NCBI GenBank assembly: GCA_027063225.1
Contig: JAMOSG010000008.1
Coordinates: 1 to 60,858 of the forward strand
Length of the DNA: 60,858 nucleotides
From: Helicobacteraceae bacterium
Lineage (GTDB): Bacteria; Campylobacterota; Campylobacteria; Campylobacterales; Sulfurimonadaceae
Direction of reading: 5' to 3'
Shown: in pieces, positions 35,261 through 44,150 of the stretch
Position numbering within the stretch: the stretch's first letter is position 1
How the letters are laid out: every line of letters starts with the position of its first letter
Made by a program: the position numbers and the translations under genes
Notes under the pieces: generated by a model
The model's database searches: none
Seen by the model: the letters and a program-made list of their open reading frames with translations, nothing else
Told to the model about the DNA's origin: nothing

Positions 35261-36637
35261 ATGAGAAATATTGCTGTAATTTTAGCAGGTGGGATTGGTA
35301 GTAGATTTGGTTTAGATATACCTAAACAGTTTGCTAAGTTAGCTGGAAAGTCTATTATTGAACATACTATTGAAGTGTTTCAGAAACATACTTTGATAGA
35401 TGAAGTTTGTATCGTGAGTCATGAAGATTGGATTTGGAAAATTGAAGAGATTGTAAATCAAAATAATTTTACAAAAGTAAAAAAAATCTTGTGTGGAGGA
35501 GATGAGAGAAAAGATTCATCTCTAAGTGCGATTAGTGCTTATGAACAATCTGAAGTGAATTTAATTTTTCATGATGCAGTAAGACCATTTGTAAGTGATA
35601 AAATCATAGACAGTTGTATAGAGAGTCTTAAACACTACAACGCTATAGATGTTGCAATACCTGCTGTAGATACTATAGTTGAGGTTGAAAACAAAATTAT
35701 AAAAAATATTCCAAAACGTGCAGATATGATGCAAGGTCAGACACCTCAATGTTTTAAACTATCTACTATTAAGCAAGCATATGAGATCGCTCAAAAAGAC
35801 ACAAACTTTAAACCTACAGATGATTGTGGTGTTGTAAAGAAGTATTTGCCTCAAGAGGATATACATATTGTCAATGGTAGTATTGATAATATAAAAATTA
35901 CACATGCACAAGATATTTTTATGGCAGACAAACTATTTCAACTTAAAAGAACTTCTTTAGATACGAGATATAGTAAAGAGTATTACGATAAAGAACTTTA
36001 TAAAAAAGTGCTAGTTGTTTTTGGTGGTTCTTATGGTATTGGAAAAGATATAGGTGCAATAGCAAAAGAGCATGGAGCACATGTATATCTCTTTGGTCGA
36101 AGTACTACAAATACAGATATTACAGCTATTTCAGATGTAAAAAGAGAACTTGAATATGTGTATAAAAAAGAGGGAAGAATTGATTTTGTTGTAAATACAG
36201 CATCTATTTTAGTTAAAGAACCTTTGGCACATACTTCTTATGAGGATATACTAGATATTATAAATATCAATTATTTAGGTGCAGTTAATGTTGCAAAGGA
36301 GTCCATTGTTTATTTGGAAGAAAGTTCTGGACATCTTTTAAATTTTACATCGAGTTCATATACAAGAGGAAGAGCAAATTACTCGCTATATAGCTCAACT
36401 AAAGCGGCTATGGTTAATTTAACACAAGCTTTAGGAGAGGAGTTGATCCATAAAAAAATTAGAGTAAATTGTATAAATCCTGAAAGAACTTTAACTCCAA
36501 TGAGAGTGAGTAATTTTGGTAAAGAGGACCCAAAAACTTTACTCTCTTCAAAAGAGGTTGCATATGGTTCTATAAACACGCTTTTGAGTAATTTAACAGG
36601 GCAGGTTGTAGATATTAAGCTAAATAAGGTTAAATAA
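35261..36637 (+). CDS. Bifunctional CDP-ribitol synthase-type fusion (cytidylyltransferase + SDR)
   Basis: 458 residues with two enzymes in one chain. Residues 1-230 are an IspD/TarI-type cytidylyltransferase (LAGGIGSRFGLDIPKQF at 8-24, HDAVRPF near 105, TDDCGVV near 187). Residues about 245-458 are a short-chain reductase (FGGSYGIGKDIG, NTAS, then the Ser-Tyr-Lys set SSSYTR...YSLYSSTKAA). This is the architecture of Haemophilus influenzae Acs1/Bcs1, which makes CDP-ribitol from ribulose 5-phosphate for ribitol-phosphate capsules. An IspD role in isoprenoid synthesis is less likely given the SDR fusion and capsule context. Substrate specificity is inferred. Confidence 0.85.
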   Translation: MRNIAVILAGGIGSRFGLDIPKQFAKLAGKSIIEHTIEVFQKHTLIDEVCIVSHEDWIWKIEEIVNQNNFTKVKKILCGGDERKDSSLSAISAYEQSEVNLIFHDAVRPFVSDKIIDSCIESLKHYNAIDVAIPAVDTIVEVENKIIKNIPKRADMMQGQTPQCFKLSTIKQAYEIAQKDTNFKPTDDCGVVKKYLPQEDIHIVNGSIDNIKITHAQDIFMADKLFQLKRTSLDTRYSKEYYDKELYKKVLVVFGGSYGIGKDIGAIAKEHGAHVYLFGRSTTNTDITAISDVKRELEYVYKKEGRIDFVVNTASILVKEPLAHTSYEDILDIININYLGAVNVAKESIVYLEESSGHLLNFTSSSYTRGRANYSLYSSTKAAMVNLTQALGEELIHKKIRVNCINPERTLTPMRVSNFGKEDPKTLLSSKEVAYGSINTLLSNLTGQVVDIKLNKVK

Positions 36638-36638
36638 A

Positions 36639-37841
36639 GTGAGTAAATGGACAAAATTTAAAAATAAGCCAGTACTTTTTTTTAAAGATATGGTTTTGAA
36701 TGCAGTTGCAAAACCAAAACCAAAACCAAAAACAAAACCAAAGAATATAGCATCTTTTAACTATAATATGTTTTATCCTTATACTCATCTACTTCATACT
36801 GGTGAAAATGTAACTGGTTTAAGTCATTTGGATTTATGGATTTCTTATTTCAAAGAGGCAGATGTGGAGTTTGTTATTTTAGTAAGAAATTTTGAACTTT
36901 TTGAATTGCTAAAAGAAAAATACCCATATATAACAGTTTTGTTTGCAAAAGGTAAAAAAGAGGTAGAGACTTATTTTAAACAACTTTCTCACTTAAAAGC
37001 TTGCTTTTATCCATCGAATACGGGAAATAACTTACATTTACTTCATCATAACCATATAAAACATATTTTTATAGGCCATGGAGATAGTGATAAAACAGCA
37101 AGCGCTCATAAGTATTTTCGTGTTTATGATGAGAACTGGGTAGCAGGAGAGGCCCATATAGATAGATTTTATAATGCTGGTTTTGATTTTTCAGGTTTAA
37201 AAAACATTAAGGTTGGGAGACCAAGTTTAAAAGAGATTTTACAAATTTCAGAGGTTGATTGGAGAGAAAGATTTGATGGTAAATTGAATTTACTTTATCT
37301 TTCAACTTGGGAAGGTGTTTATGAAGAACAAAACTACACATCTGTTTCAATAATTAATACAGCTTTTGATAGTATATATAAGTATTTTGATGAAATTAAT
37401 ATAAAATTACATCCTTGGGTAGGAAGAAGAGAAGAAAATTTACTACGAATTTCAAAAATTTTAGAAACGAATTTGCAAGAAAAAGAAGTTGCATACAAGA
37501 TAGCAGAGAAGCATATAAATGTTGATTTTTTAATAAAAAAAGCAAATATTTTTATATGTGATATATCAGCGGTGATTACTGATTCTTTAGCTGCTAATGC
37601 TCCAATCTTTGTTTATATCCCAAAAGGTAAAGATATAAAATTATCTAAAAGTAAAATGGGTTATGAAGATTACACATATGTTTTTTCAAATATAGAAGAA
37701 TTAGTTGAAAAGATGGAAGATGTTTTAAATGGAAATGATTATCTAAAAGAAAAAAGAGAAGAAGCAATGGAATATATTTTAGGTAGAGATGAAACATTAA
37801 ATGATGAGTTTATCTCTCAACTTCAAAAACTTCAGGGATAG
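36639..37841 (+). CDS. CDP-glycerol/ribitol phosphotransferase-like (TagF family), copy 1
   Basis: 400 residues from a GTG one base after the previous stop. An N-terminal Lys-Pro-rich stretch (KPKPKPKTKPK, residues 25-35) is coded by CAAAAC-type repeats. The catalytic-type motifs of the CDP-alcohol phosphotransferase family are present: IFIGHGDSDKTASAHKYF near residue 145, LYLSTWEG near 223 and INIKLHPW near 253. It is predicted to transfer alditol phosphate from the CDP donor to a growing capsule chain on the cytoplasmic face. The acceptor is unknown. Base composition here is poorer in G+C than in the nuo region. Confidence 0.8.
   Translation: MSKWTKFKNKPVLFFKDMVLNAVAKPKPKPKTKPKNIASFNYNMFYPYTHLLHTGENVTGLSHLDLWISYFKEADVEFVILVRNFELFELLKEKYPYITVLFAKGKKEVETYFKQLSHLKACFYPSNTGNNLHLLHHNHIKHIFIGHGDSDKTASAHKYFRVYDENWVAGEAHIDRFYNAGFDFSGLKNIKVGRPSLKEILQISEVDWRERFDGKLNLLYLSTWEGVYEEQNYTSVSIINTAFDSIYKYFDEINIKLHPWVGRREENLLRISKILETNLQEKEVAYKIAEKHINVDFLIKKANIFICDISAVITDSLAANAPIFVYIPKGKDIKLSKSKMGYEDYTYVFSNIEELVEKMEDVLNGNDYLKEKREEAMEYILGRDETLNDEFISQLQKLQG
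36709..36742 (+). repeat. Imperfect CAAAAC hexamer repeat
   Basis: About five imperfect copies of a six-base unit (CAAAAC and variants) coding Lys-Pro pairs in the preceding transferase. Because the unit is a multiple of three, length change would alter the linker, not the frame. Confidence 0.6.
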
Positions 37842-37847
37842 AAAGAA

Positions 37848-38870
37848 ATGGCTTATAATCTTGAAAAGTTAAATAAACATGTTAAAAATATATATATGAT
37901 TCATTTGGTAGATAGTAAATTAAATAAGAATCATCTCTCTTATTGGATAGAAGTATTTGAAAAAAGTGAACAAAATTTTAGTTTTTTAGTTAGAGATGAA
38001 AAAAGTTTTGGAGAATTGATACAGCTTTATCCTCAACATCAAATTTTATATGCTTCAACACCTGTTGATGTTGAGACTATTGTAAATGCTCAGCCATCTT
38101 TAAAAGTAGTTTTTTTCCCTTTAAATGCAGCAAAAAACATTCACTTACTTAGATTTAACCATCTTAAACATATTTTTATAGGAACTAAACATTCAGATCA
38201 ACTTTCTGTGATCAATAAATCTTATAAAGCTTATGATGAGATATGGGTTTCAAGCCAATCGATGGTAGATAAATATAATGAAAATTTTGAAAATTTGGGA
38301 CACTTACAATTAAAAATTGTAGGAAAACCGCAATTAAAAAATGTATTTTTAGAGTCTGAGAAGATGGTACAAAAAGATACTATTATCTTAAATATTGCTA
38401 ACTCAAACTCTTTATTTGTAAATCAACTTAGTGTATTACTTTTAACATTAAAATCACACCATTTTTCTATCTTTATAAACGATAATACTATTTTTAGAAG
38501 ATTAAAGGAATTTTTACAAGGTTATTTGTTAAATAGTAATTTATACTTAAACAACTCAATGTTTGATTTATTGATTGCTCAATCAAAATATATTATCACT
38601 GATGTAGATAATATTTCTATATTTTATTTAGCCTATAATCAACCACTGATTGTTTATGTTCCTGAGGATATAGAAAAAGATACTCTTAGATTAGATATAC
38701 CTCATGATGCTTTGTATCTATTTTCAAATAAAGATGAATTTTTAGATATTATTGAAAATATAGATAAAGATATTTTAAAATCAAAAAGAGAATATTATGC
38801 AGAGTATTTTCTTGGAAAACAAGCAACATTAGATGATGAAATATATAAAAAATTAAAATTGTTGAACTAA
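37848..38870 (+). CDS. TagF-family-like paralogue lacking catalytic motifs, copy 2
   Basis: 340 residues, clearly related to its two neighbours by blocks such as LLRFNHLKHIFIG, KAYDEIWVSSQ and the C-terminal YFLGKQATLDDE. The conserved GHGxSDK reads GTKHSDQ, and no KLHP or QPHP motif is present where the second catalytic His is expected (IFINDNT instead). It may be a non-catalytic partner of the flanking transferases or a diverged enzyme. The frame is intact and coding, not obviously decayed. Confidence 0.75.
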   Translation: MAYNLEKLNKHVKNIYMIHLVDSKLNKNHLSYWIEVFEKSEQNFSFLVRDEKSFGELIQLYPQHQILYASTPVDVETIVNAQPSLKVVFFPLNAAKNIHLLRFNHLKHIFIGTKHSDQLSVINKSYKAYDEIWVSSQSMVDKYNENFENLGHLQLKIVGKPQLKNVFLESEKMVQKDTIILNIANSNSLFVNQLSVLLLTLKSHHFSIFINDNTIFRRLKEFLQGYLLNSNLYLNNSMFDLLIAQSKYIITDVDNISIFYLAYNQPLIVYVPEDIEKDTLRLDIPHDALYLFSNKDEFLDIIENIDKDILKSKREYYAEYFLGKQATLDDEIYKKLKLLN

Positions 38871-38873
38871 AAG

Positions 38874-39923
38874 ATGTATTATATTTATTTGGACTCAAAA
38901 ATAAAAGGTACTTACGATATAGTGCTTTCTTATTTTAAAAATTCTGTTTTTGATAAGGAACAAGTTACAATTCTTCATAGAGTTTACAAAGTAAATACAA
39001 AATGGACAAATATTTTTTATAAAGAAAGGATAAAAGTTTTAAATATAAAAAGATGGAAAGATTTGCCCTCTTTAGCAAATACAACTATTTTTTATATGTT
39101 TAATGCTCAATCAAACTGTAGAATGGTTTCTTACAGGGAAGCTACACATATCTTTATAGGGCATGGAGAGAGTAACAAACTTGCTTCTGCAAAACCTATT
39201 TTTCGCATTTATGACTATATTGCTGTGGCAGGTTCTGCTAGTATCGATAGATTTCTTTTTCAAAAGATTTTTACTCAATGTGATGTTGAAAATGAGAAGT
39301 TTTTAAAAGTTGGAAACAAATTTATTGGAGAAGCTCCTTATCGTTATGTTTTAAATGAAAAAACATTACTATATGCTCCAACATGGGAGGGTGGAATAGA
39401 GGAAGAAAACTACTCTAGTTTAACTTCATCTTTAGAAAGTTTTTATTTGATTATAAAATATATGAAAAAGTATGAATATAAAAAGATTATTATCCAACCA
39501 CACCCAAATACAGGTCATAGAGATAAAAAATATATTCAGTATCTATTAGCAGGTATTGAACTTTTAAAAAATGTTGGATTTGAAGTTTATCTAAGACCTA
39601 TAAAGTTACCATGGATAAGTAAAATGAGATTCAAGGGTAGTTTTTTAGACAGTTCATACCAAGAGAATGTTTCTGTTGCATTTTGCGATGTATCTGCCAT
39701 GGAGATACAGCTTTTAGATAAAGAGATACCAACTTTTGTATTTTTTACCAACACAACCAATTTGGTTCCAGATAATATGCTTACAAAAGAGTATTATGCT
39801 ATTGTTGGTATTAAGAACTATAGTTCTAAATTAGAGGTAGTTAAGAAAGAGTTTTTATTGAAAATGAAAAATTATTATATTGAACAAAATAAAGGGCAAT
39901 CTATATTAGATATGTTAAGGTAG
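38874..39923 (+). CDS. CDP-glycerol/ribitol phosphotransferase-like (TagF family), copy 3
   Basis: 349 residues, starting 4 bases after the previous gene. It keeps the family motifs: IFIGHGESNKLASAKPIF near residue 95, LLYAPTWEGGIEEENYS near 163 and IIQPHPNTGHRD near 204. It is predicted to be an alditol-phosphate transferase working with copy 1, for example as primer and polymerase; which does which cannot be told from sequence. Confidence 0.8.
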   Translation: MYYIYLDSKIKGTYDIVLSYFKNSVFDKEQVTILHRVYKVNTKWTNIFYKERIKVLNIKRWKDLPSLANTTIFYMFNAQSNCRMVSYREATHIFIGHGESNKLASAKPIFRIYDYIAVAGSASIDRFLFQKIFTQCDVENEKFLKVGNKFIGEAPYRYVLNEKTLLYAPTWEGGIEEENYSSLTSSLESFYLIIKYMKKYEYKKIIIQPHPNTGHRDKKYIQYLLAGIELLKNVGFEVYLRPIKLPWISKMRFKGSFLDSSYQENVSVAFCDVSAMEIQLLDKEIPTFVFFTNTTNLVPDNMLTKEYYAIVGIKNYSSKLEVVKKEFLLKMKNYYIEQNKGQSILDMLR

Positions 39924-39929
39924 TAGATT

Positions 39930-40781
39930 ATGAAGATTATTTTTATATTTTTGCTTGTTACTTCTTTGTTTGGTAGTGACTTTGTTCATAAAGAGAAGTT
40001 TATATATCATTTAAAAAACATACATAAAACAAAAAAGAAAAATTATGCAAAAAATGTTATTCAGGGAATTAGTTTTATAAATAAAGATAAATTTATAACA
40101 ACACAGACAATAGCACGTAATCATTCCTTGCTTATAAATATTTTTTCTTTTAAAAACAATAAACCTAGAGTTGAATTTACACAAGAGATAGCTTATGATT
40201 CTCATGCACAAGATTTAAGTTTTTATATGTTAGATGAAAAATTACACTTAATTACTACAGGAAAAAAATGGCAAGGTGTTGTAGATTTAGTATGGGTAAA
40301 AAATAAATTTCATCTTTATAAAGAGCATAAATTAGAAATAGGAAAAAATACACCATCTCTTTGTGAAAATAAATTTTATCTTATAACTAAAGCAAATAAC
40401 TCCATATATATTTATCGTTTTGAAGATATAAAAAATCAAAAAAAAGTATCACCAAGAGCTTTGTTTTCATTTGTGTTAGCTAAAAAGCAGCGAGAAAAAT
40501 CTCAATGGCTACAAGGCTTAGCTATGAAAGATAATTATATTTACGCTCTTTCAGGAGACAATACATTAAAGGGGAAAAAGTATTTATATATTTATGATTC
40601 TTTTGGTAAAGTAGAGGCTCATTTTGAACTGTTTGCAGGAAAATCAAGAGCAGAAAAAGATGGCAAAAAGTGGGAAATGGAAGGTTTAACTTTTTTAAAT
40701 AACAAACTTTATACTACTGTTATGACTGGCTTTAATGGTAAAAATAAAAAATATTTGTATCAAATTTTATATATCAAATAG
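39930..40781 (+). CDS. Exported protein, possible beta-propeller of the teichoic-acid C/helveticin type
   Basis: 283 residues with a signal peptide (KIIFIFLLVTSLFGS) and then beta-strand-rich sequence. The motifs SQWLQGLAMKDNYIYALSG near residue 190 and KKWEMEGLTFLNNKLY near 250 resemble the repeated blade signatures of proteins annotated as teichoic acid biosynthesis protein C or helveticin J-like, in which QG(F/L)...YVY and EPEGL recur. This is a pattern match only. It would act outside the cytoplasm, and its place inside the capsule gene run suggests a role in handling or trimming the polymer. Confidence 0.6.
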   Translation: MKIIFIFLLVTSLFGSDFVHKEKFIYHLKNIHKTKKKNYAKNVIQGISFINKDKFITTQTIARNHSLLINIFSFKNNKPRVEFTQEIAYDSHAQDLSFYMLDEKLHLITTGKKWQGVVDLVWVKNKFHLYKEHKLEIGKNTPSLCENKFYLITKANNSIYIYRFEDIKNQKKVSPRALFSFVLAKKQREKSQWLQGLAMKDNYIYALSGDNTLKGKKYLYIYDSFGKVEAHFELFAGKSRAEKDGKKWEMEGLTFLNNKLYTTVMTGFNGKNKKYLYQILYIK

Positions 40782-40787
40782 GCATTT

Positions 40788-41759
40788 ATGAACTACTCCA
40801 CATCCCAACAACTTATAAAAAATACAAAAATTTTTTTATCTTTAAAACTGTATACTTTTTTTGATAGGCTACTTGAGAAAAAAGGCACATTCTACGGCTG
40901 GGGAAGAAAAAAGTCAGGTCTTAAAGCTGTTGCTTTAGCAAAAAAGTTTGGTACATCTTTTGTATTGCTTGAAGATGGCTTTATCCGCTCCATTGGTCTT
41001 GGAGTAGATGGTTCACCTTCTTTTTCTTTAGTAGAAGATAATGTTGGCATATACTACGATGCTACAACACCTTCAAAACTTGAAAATATTTTAAATACTT
41101 ACGATTTTTCTTGTGATACAAAGCTTATGCAACAAGCAAACAAGGCTATAGAGCTTATTTTGCAACATAACATCTCTAAGTATAACAATGCTTTAAATTT
41201 ACCAAAAAATCTTTTTCCCAAAGAAGAAAAAAGGGTGCTTGTAGTAGCACAAACAGCAGGAGATGCTTCACTAAAGTATGGTATGCTTAAAAACTTTACA
41301 ACCGATGAAATGATACAAACTGCCATAGAGCAAAACCCAGATGCAACAGTGTATTTAAAGATTCATCCCGATGTTCTTAGTGGAAAAAAAGATTCTGATA
41401 TTACTTTAGAAAATTTAAACAAAGAAGTGGTTGTTATTGAAAAAAACTACAATCCCATTGCATTGTTAAAACATTTCGACAAAGTCTATACAAAAACTTC
41501 CGGTATGGGGTTTGAAGCACTTTTAGTTGGGTGTGAAGTTGTTTGTTTTGGAATGCCATTTTATGCAGGGTGGGGCATAACAACAGATAAAGTAGAGTGT
41601 AAACGCAGAAAAAAACAAAGAACCATTCAAGAGGTATTTGCTGCAGCATATATCCTCTACACTCGCTACTATAACCCTTACAAAAATAGAGCATGCGATA
41701 TTTTTGAAACTATAGAAGAGATTTTACACCAAAAAACTTTACAATTTCACAAAGCGTAA
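40788..41759 (+). CDS. kpsC: KpsC N-terminal-half protein (Kdo transferase, GT99-like)
   Basis: 323 residues, about half of normal KpsC. It carries one copy of the KpsC domain: FYGWGRKKSG near residue 25, LLEDGFIRSIGLG near 60, VGIYYDATTPSKLE near 85, KIHPDVLSGKK near 190 and ALLVGCEVVCFGMPFYAGWG near 245. The GWGRK-to-PSFSLVED pattern fits the N-terminal (beta-2,4-Kdo) half of two-domain KpsC, which helps build the poly-Kdo linker between capsule and lipid. The other half lies convergently at 41739-42824, with the gene ends overlapping by 21 bases. The rest of the precursor supply (kpsF, kpsU) is not in the window. Confidence 0.8.
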   Translation: MNYSTSQQLIKNTKIFLSLKLYTFFDRLLEKKGTFYGWGRKKSGLKAVALAKKFGTSFVLLEDGFIRSIGLGVDGSPSFSLVEDNVGIYYDATTPSKLENILNTYDFSCDTKLMQQANKAIELILQHNISKYNNALNLPKNLFPKEEKRVLVVAQTAGDASLKYGMLKNFTTDEMIQTAIEQNPDATVYLKIHPDVLSGKKDSDITLENLNKEVVVIEKNYNPIALLKHFDKVYTKTSGMGFEALLVGCEVVCFGMPFYAGWGITTDKVECKRRKKQRTIQEVFAAAYILYTRYYNPYKNRACDIFETIEEILHQKTLQFHKA

Positions 41760-42824
41760 AACCATTTGAATTTTACGTGAAAAAAAGTTTTGAAGTTTTT
41801 GTTTTAAACGGTAAGAAAAAGAGGAATTGTAGCGTTGTTTCTCTTGTTCTATACCATCTAAAAGTACCTCTATTTCACATAGCTGAAGTGTTAAAGGGTC
41901 TATATATTTAGGGTAAAGTACTAAAGTTCCTGCAACTAGCTCCTCTAAAGAGAGTTTTTTGACTCTTCTTGAAATTGTTTTTGCATCATTTGTAAGTCCC
42001 CATCCAGCATAAAAAGGAAGACCATAAGTAAAAACTTTTTTTCCACGTAAAAGTGCTTCAAACCCAACCAAAGAGGTCATAGTATGCACTTCATCACAAA
42101 TTGCTAGGACACTATCTAGTCCCACTTCTGTGACTATCTCATTGGCATATTTTAGTGCATCTTTTTCATCTACATTTCCAACTCTATTGCCTACTAAAAC
42201 ATCAGGGTGTGGTTTATACACAATGTAAGAGTTGGGGGAGTTTTTTCTTGCTTGTTTTAAAAGCTCTAAATTGGTCATACCATTTGCACCATATTGTATA
42301 GAGGCATCATCTTCAACTTGTCCTGGAACAAGTGCTATTGGTTTGTTTGTATCTATTGTAAGTTTTTTATTTTCATATAGATTATATTTAGAGAGTTGTT
42401 TCTCAAGCAGATAGTTTTTTACTTTTGTTGCTCTTTGTAAAAGAGTTTCACTAAATATTGTTGTGTTTAAAATATGTTCTAAATCACTCTCTGTGGTTGG
42501 GTCAAAGTAAATGCCCCTAGAGTCAATAACTAAAGAGTAAGGTTGTGTTAAGTCAGAACCAAGTCCAACAGAGCGAACAAAGCCATCTTCTACCCTGTAA
42601 AGTGGTATGTTATGCTGTTTTGCAAACTCTTCTACTTTTGGAAAAGATTTTCTCCCCCAAATATAGATAGAAGATTTTTCATTAAGCCCTTTTTTTAATG
42701 CAAGGTTAAAATAGTCCTGAAAAAAAAGTGGATTAACAAATACTATTTTTTTGGAATCAAGATGTGGGAAAAAAGGTTTTATAAAGTTGTGTTTCCATAA
42801 AGAAAAACCAAAAAAATAATGCAT
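41739..42824 (-). CDS. kpsC: KpsC C-terminal-half protein (Kdo transferase, GT107-like)
   Basis: 361 residues from the ATG at 42824, which has an AAGGGATC ribosome-site-like stretch. The frame is open back to 43058, but that would overlap kpsS and gives a non-homologous hydrophobic leader. Motifs IYIWGRKSFP, YRVEDGFVRSVGLGSDL, RGIYFDPTTESDLEHIL, KPHPDVLVGNR and GFEALLRGKKVF match the C-terminal (beta-2,7-Kdo) half of KpsC. It is coded on the strand opposite the N-terminal half, so this strain makes KpsC as two proteins. Confidence 0.8.
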   Translation of the reverse strand: MHYFFGFSLWKHNFIKPFFPHLDSKKIVFVNPLFFQDYFNLALKKGLNEKSSIYIWGRKSFPKVEEFAKQHNIPLYRVEDGFVRSVGLGSDLTQPYSLVIDSRGIYFDPTTESDLEHILNTTIFSETLLQRATKVKNYLLEKQLSKYNLYENKKLTIDTNKPIALVPGQVEDDASIQYGANGMTNLELLKQARKNSPNSYIVYKPHPDVLVGNRVGNVDEKDALKYANEIVTEVGLDSVLAICDEVHTMTSLVGFEALLRGKKVFTYGLPFYAGWGLTNDAKTISRRVKKLSLEELVAGTLVLYPKYIDPLTLQLCEIEVLLDGIEQEKQRYNSSFSYRLKQKLQNFFSRKIQMVLRFVKL

Positions 42825-42939
42825 AAAGAACGATCCCTTAGAGTAAAAATATTGTAGATGTATTATATCATAAGAGTAAAATAAAAAGTTAAGTACAAAA
42901 AAGGTAAAATAAAGTGAATTTTTTATAAAGGTTTGTTTG

Positions 42940-44121
42940 GTGAATAGTGTAGGTACTCTTTTGAATAAAAATGTATTGCTGCTCCAAGGTCCAATGGGGG
43001 ATTTTTTTAAAAGGCTTGAGCAATATTTACAAACAAAAGGGGCTAAAACTTTTCGCATAGGGTTTAATGGAGGAGATTGGCTTTTTTCTTACAAAAATAA
43101 CTACACACCCTACACAGATACCACACAAAACTGGCCTGAATTTGTAAAAAAATTTTTACAACAACACAAAATAGAGAAAGTCTTTTTATTTGGTGATTGT
43201 AGATTTTACCAAAGCATCACTATTCAAGAAGCTCAAAAACTTGGAATTGAGGTGTTTGTTTTTGAAGAGGGGTATGTAAGACCCGACTTTGTTACCCTTG
43301 AGAAGTGGGGAGTAAATAATTTTTCCCTTATTCCAAGAGAAGCAAATTTTTATAAAAACTTAGATTTTGCCTCCCTTAAACTTAAAGAAACAAAACCAAC
43401 AAATCCATCCTTTTTTAAAATGGGATGGAGTGCTACATGGTATTATATTTTTTTATATATTGGACAATTTTATTATCCTCACTATCAGCATCATCGAGAA
43501 GCAAACCCTTGGATTGAAGCGTTTTATGGGTTAAGAAACTTATATAGAAAATATAAATACAAAATTATTGAAAAAAATAAACTTCAAGAGATTCTTCAGA
43601 GTTCTTATTTTTTTGTTCCTTTGCAAACCTATAACGACTTTCAATTAAGAGTTCACTCTAACTTTGAAACTATTGAGGAGTTTATAGAAACTATTATAGC
43701 CTCTTTTGCAAAAAATGTCCCTCAAGATAAATATTTGGTTTTTAAACACCATCCAATGGATAGAGGAAGAAAAGATTATAAATCTTTTATTGAAAATGTA
43801 GCACAAAAGTACAATGTAAAAAACAAAATGGTGGTGGTTTATGACTTACATCTACCAACATTGTTAGATAACACTTTAGCAACAATCACAATCAACTCTA
43901 CAGTTGGTTTACAGGCGTTGTACCATAATTCACCTGTTAAAGTTTTAGGAACTGCTATTTACGACATAAAAGAGCTAACAGATCAAAAAAGCTTAGATGA
44001 TTTTTGGAATAATCCAAAAAAACCAAATCAAACACTTTTTAAAAAGTTTAGACTCTATCTCATACAAAAAACACAAATCAATGGTAGTTTTTATGGCTAT
44101 TTTGATTTTGAAAGTATTTAA
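42940..44121 (+). CDS. kpsS: Capsule polysaccharide protein KpsS
   Basis: About 393 residues. The start is GTG at 42940, eight bases after AAGG; a TTG one codon earlier is possible. KpsS adds the first Kdo to phosphatidylglycerol when building the capsule lipid anchor. Family blocks seen: LLLQGPMGDFFKRLEQYL, LFGDCRFYQ near residue 85, FVFEEGYVRPDFVTLEKWG near 105 and KHHPMDRGRKDY near 270. It is divergent from the KpsC C-terminal half and ends in a bidirectional terminator. Confidence 0.9.
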   Translation: MNSVGTLLNKNVLLLQGPMGDFFKRLEQYLQTKGAKTFRIGFNGGDWLFSYKNNYTPYTDTTQNWPEFVKKFLQQHKIEKVFLFGDCRFYQSITIQEAQKLGIEVFVFEEGYVRPDFVTLEKWGVNNFSLIPREANFYKNLDFASLKLKETKPTNPSFFKMGWSATWYYIFLYIGQFYYPHYQHHREANPWIEAFYGLRNLYRKYKYKIIEKNKLQEILQSSYFFVPLQTYNDFQLRVHSNFETIEEFIETIIASFAKNVPQDKYLVFKHHPMDRGRKDYKSFIENVAQKYNVKNKMVVVYDLHLPTLLDNTLATITINSTVGLQALYHNSPVKVLGTAIYDIKELTDQKSLDDFWNNPKKPNQTLFKKFRLYLIQKTQINGSFYGYFDFESI

Positions 44122-44146
44122 AAGTTACACTATTTGTGTAACTTTT
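44120..44146. terminator. Bidirectional terminator after kpsS
   Basis: Perfect 11-base arms AAAAGTTACAC and GTGTAACTTTT around a 5-base loop, with a T-run on both strands. It overlaps the kpsS stop codon and serves the converging gene at 44151. Confidence 0.8.
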
Positions 44147-44150
44147 TGGT

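Noticed and set aside
42825-43058. N-terminal extension of the KpsC C-terminal-half gene
   Set aside because: It overlaps the kpsS coding start on the opposite strand and gives no homologous sequence. The ATG at 42824 starts the recognisable region.
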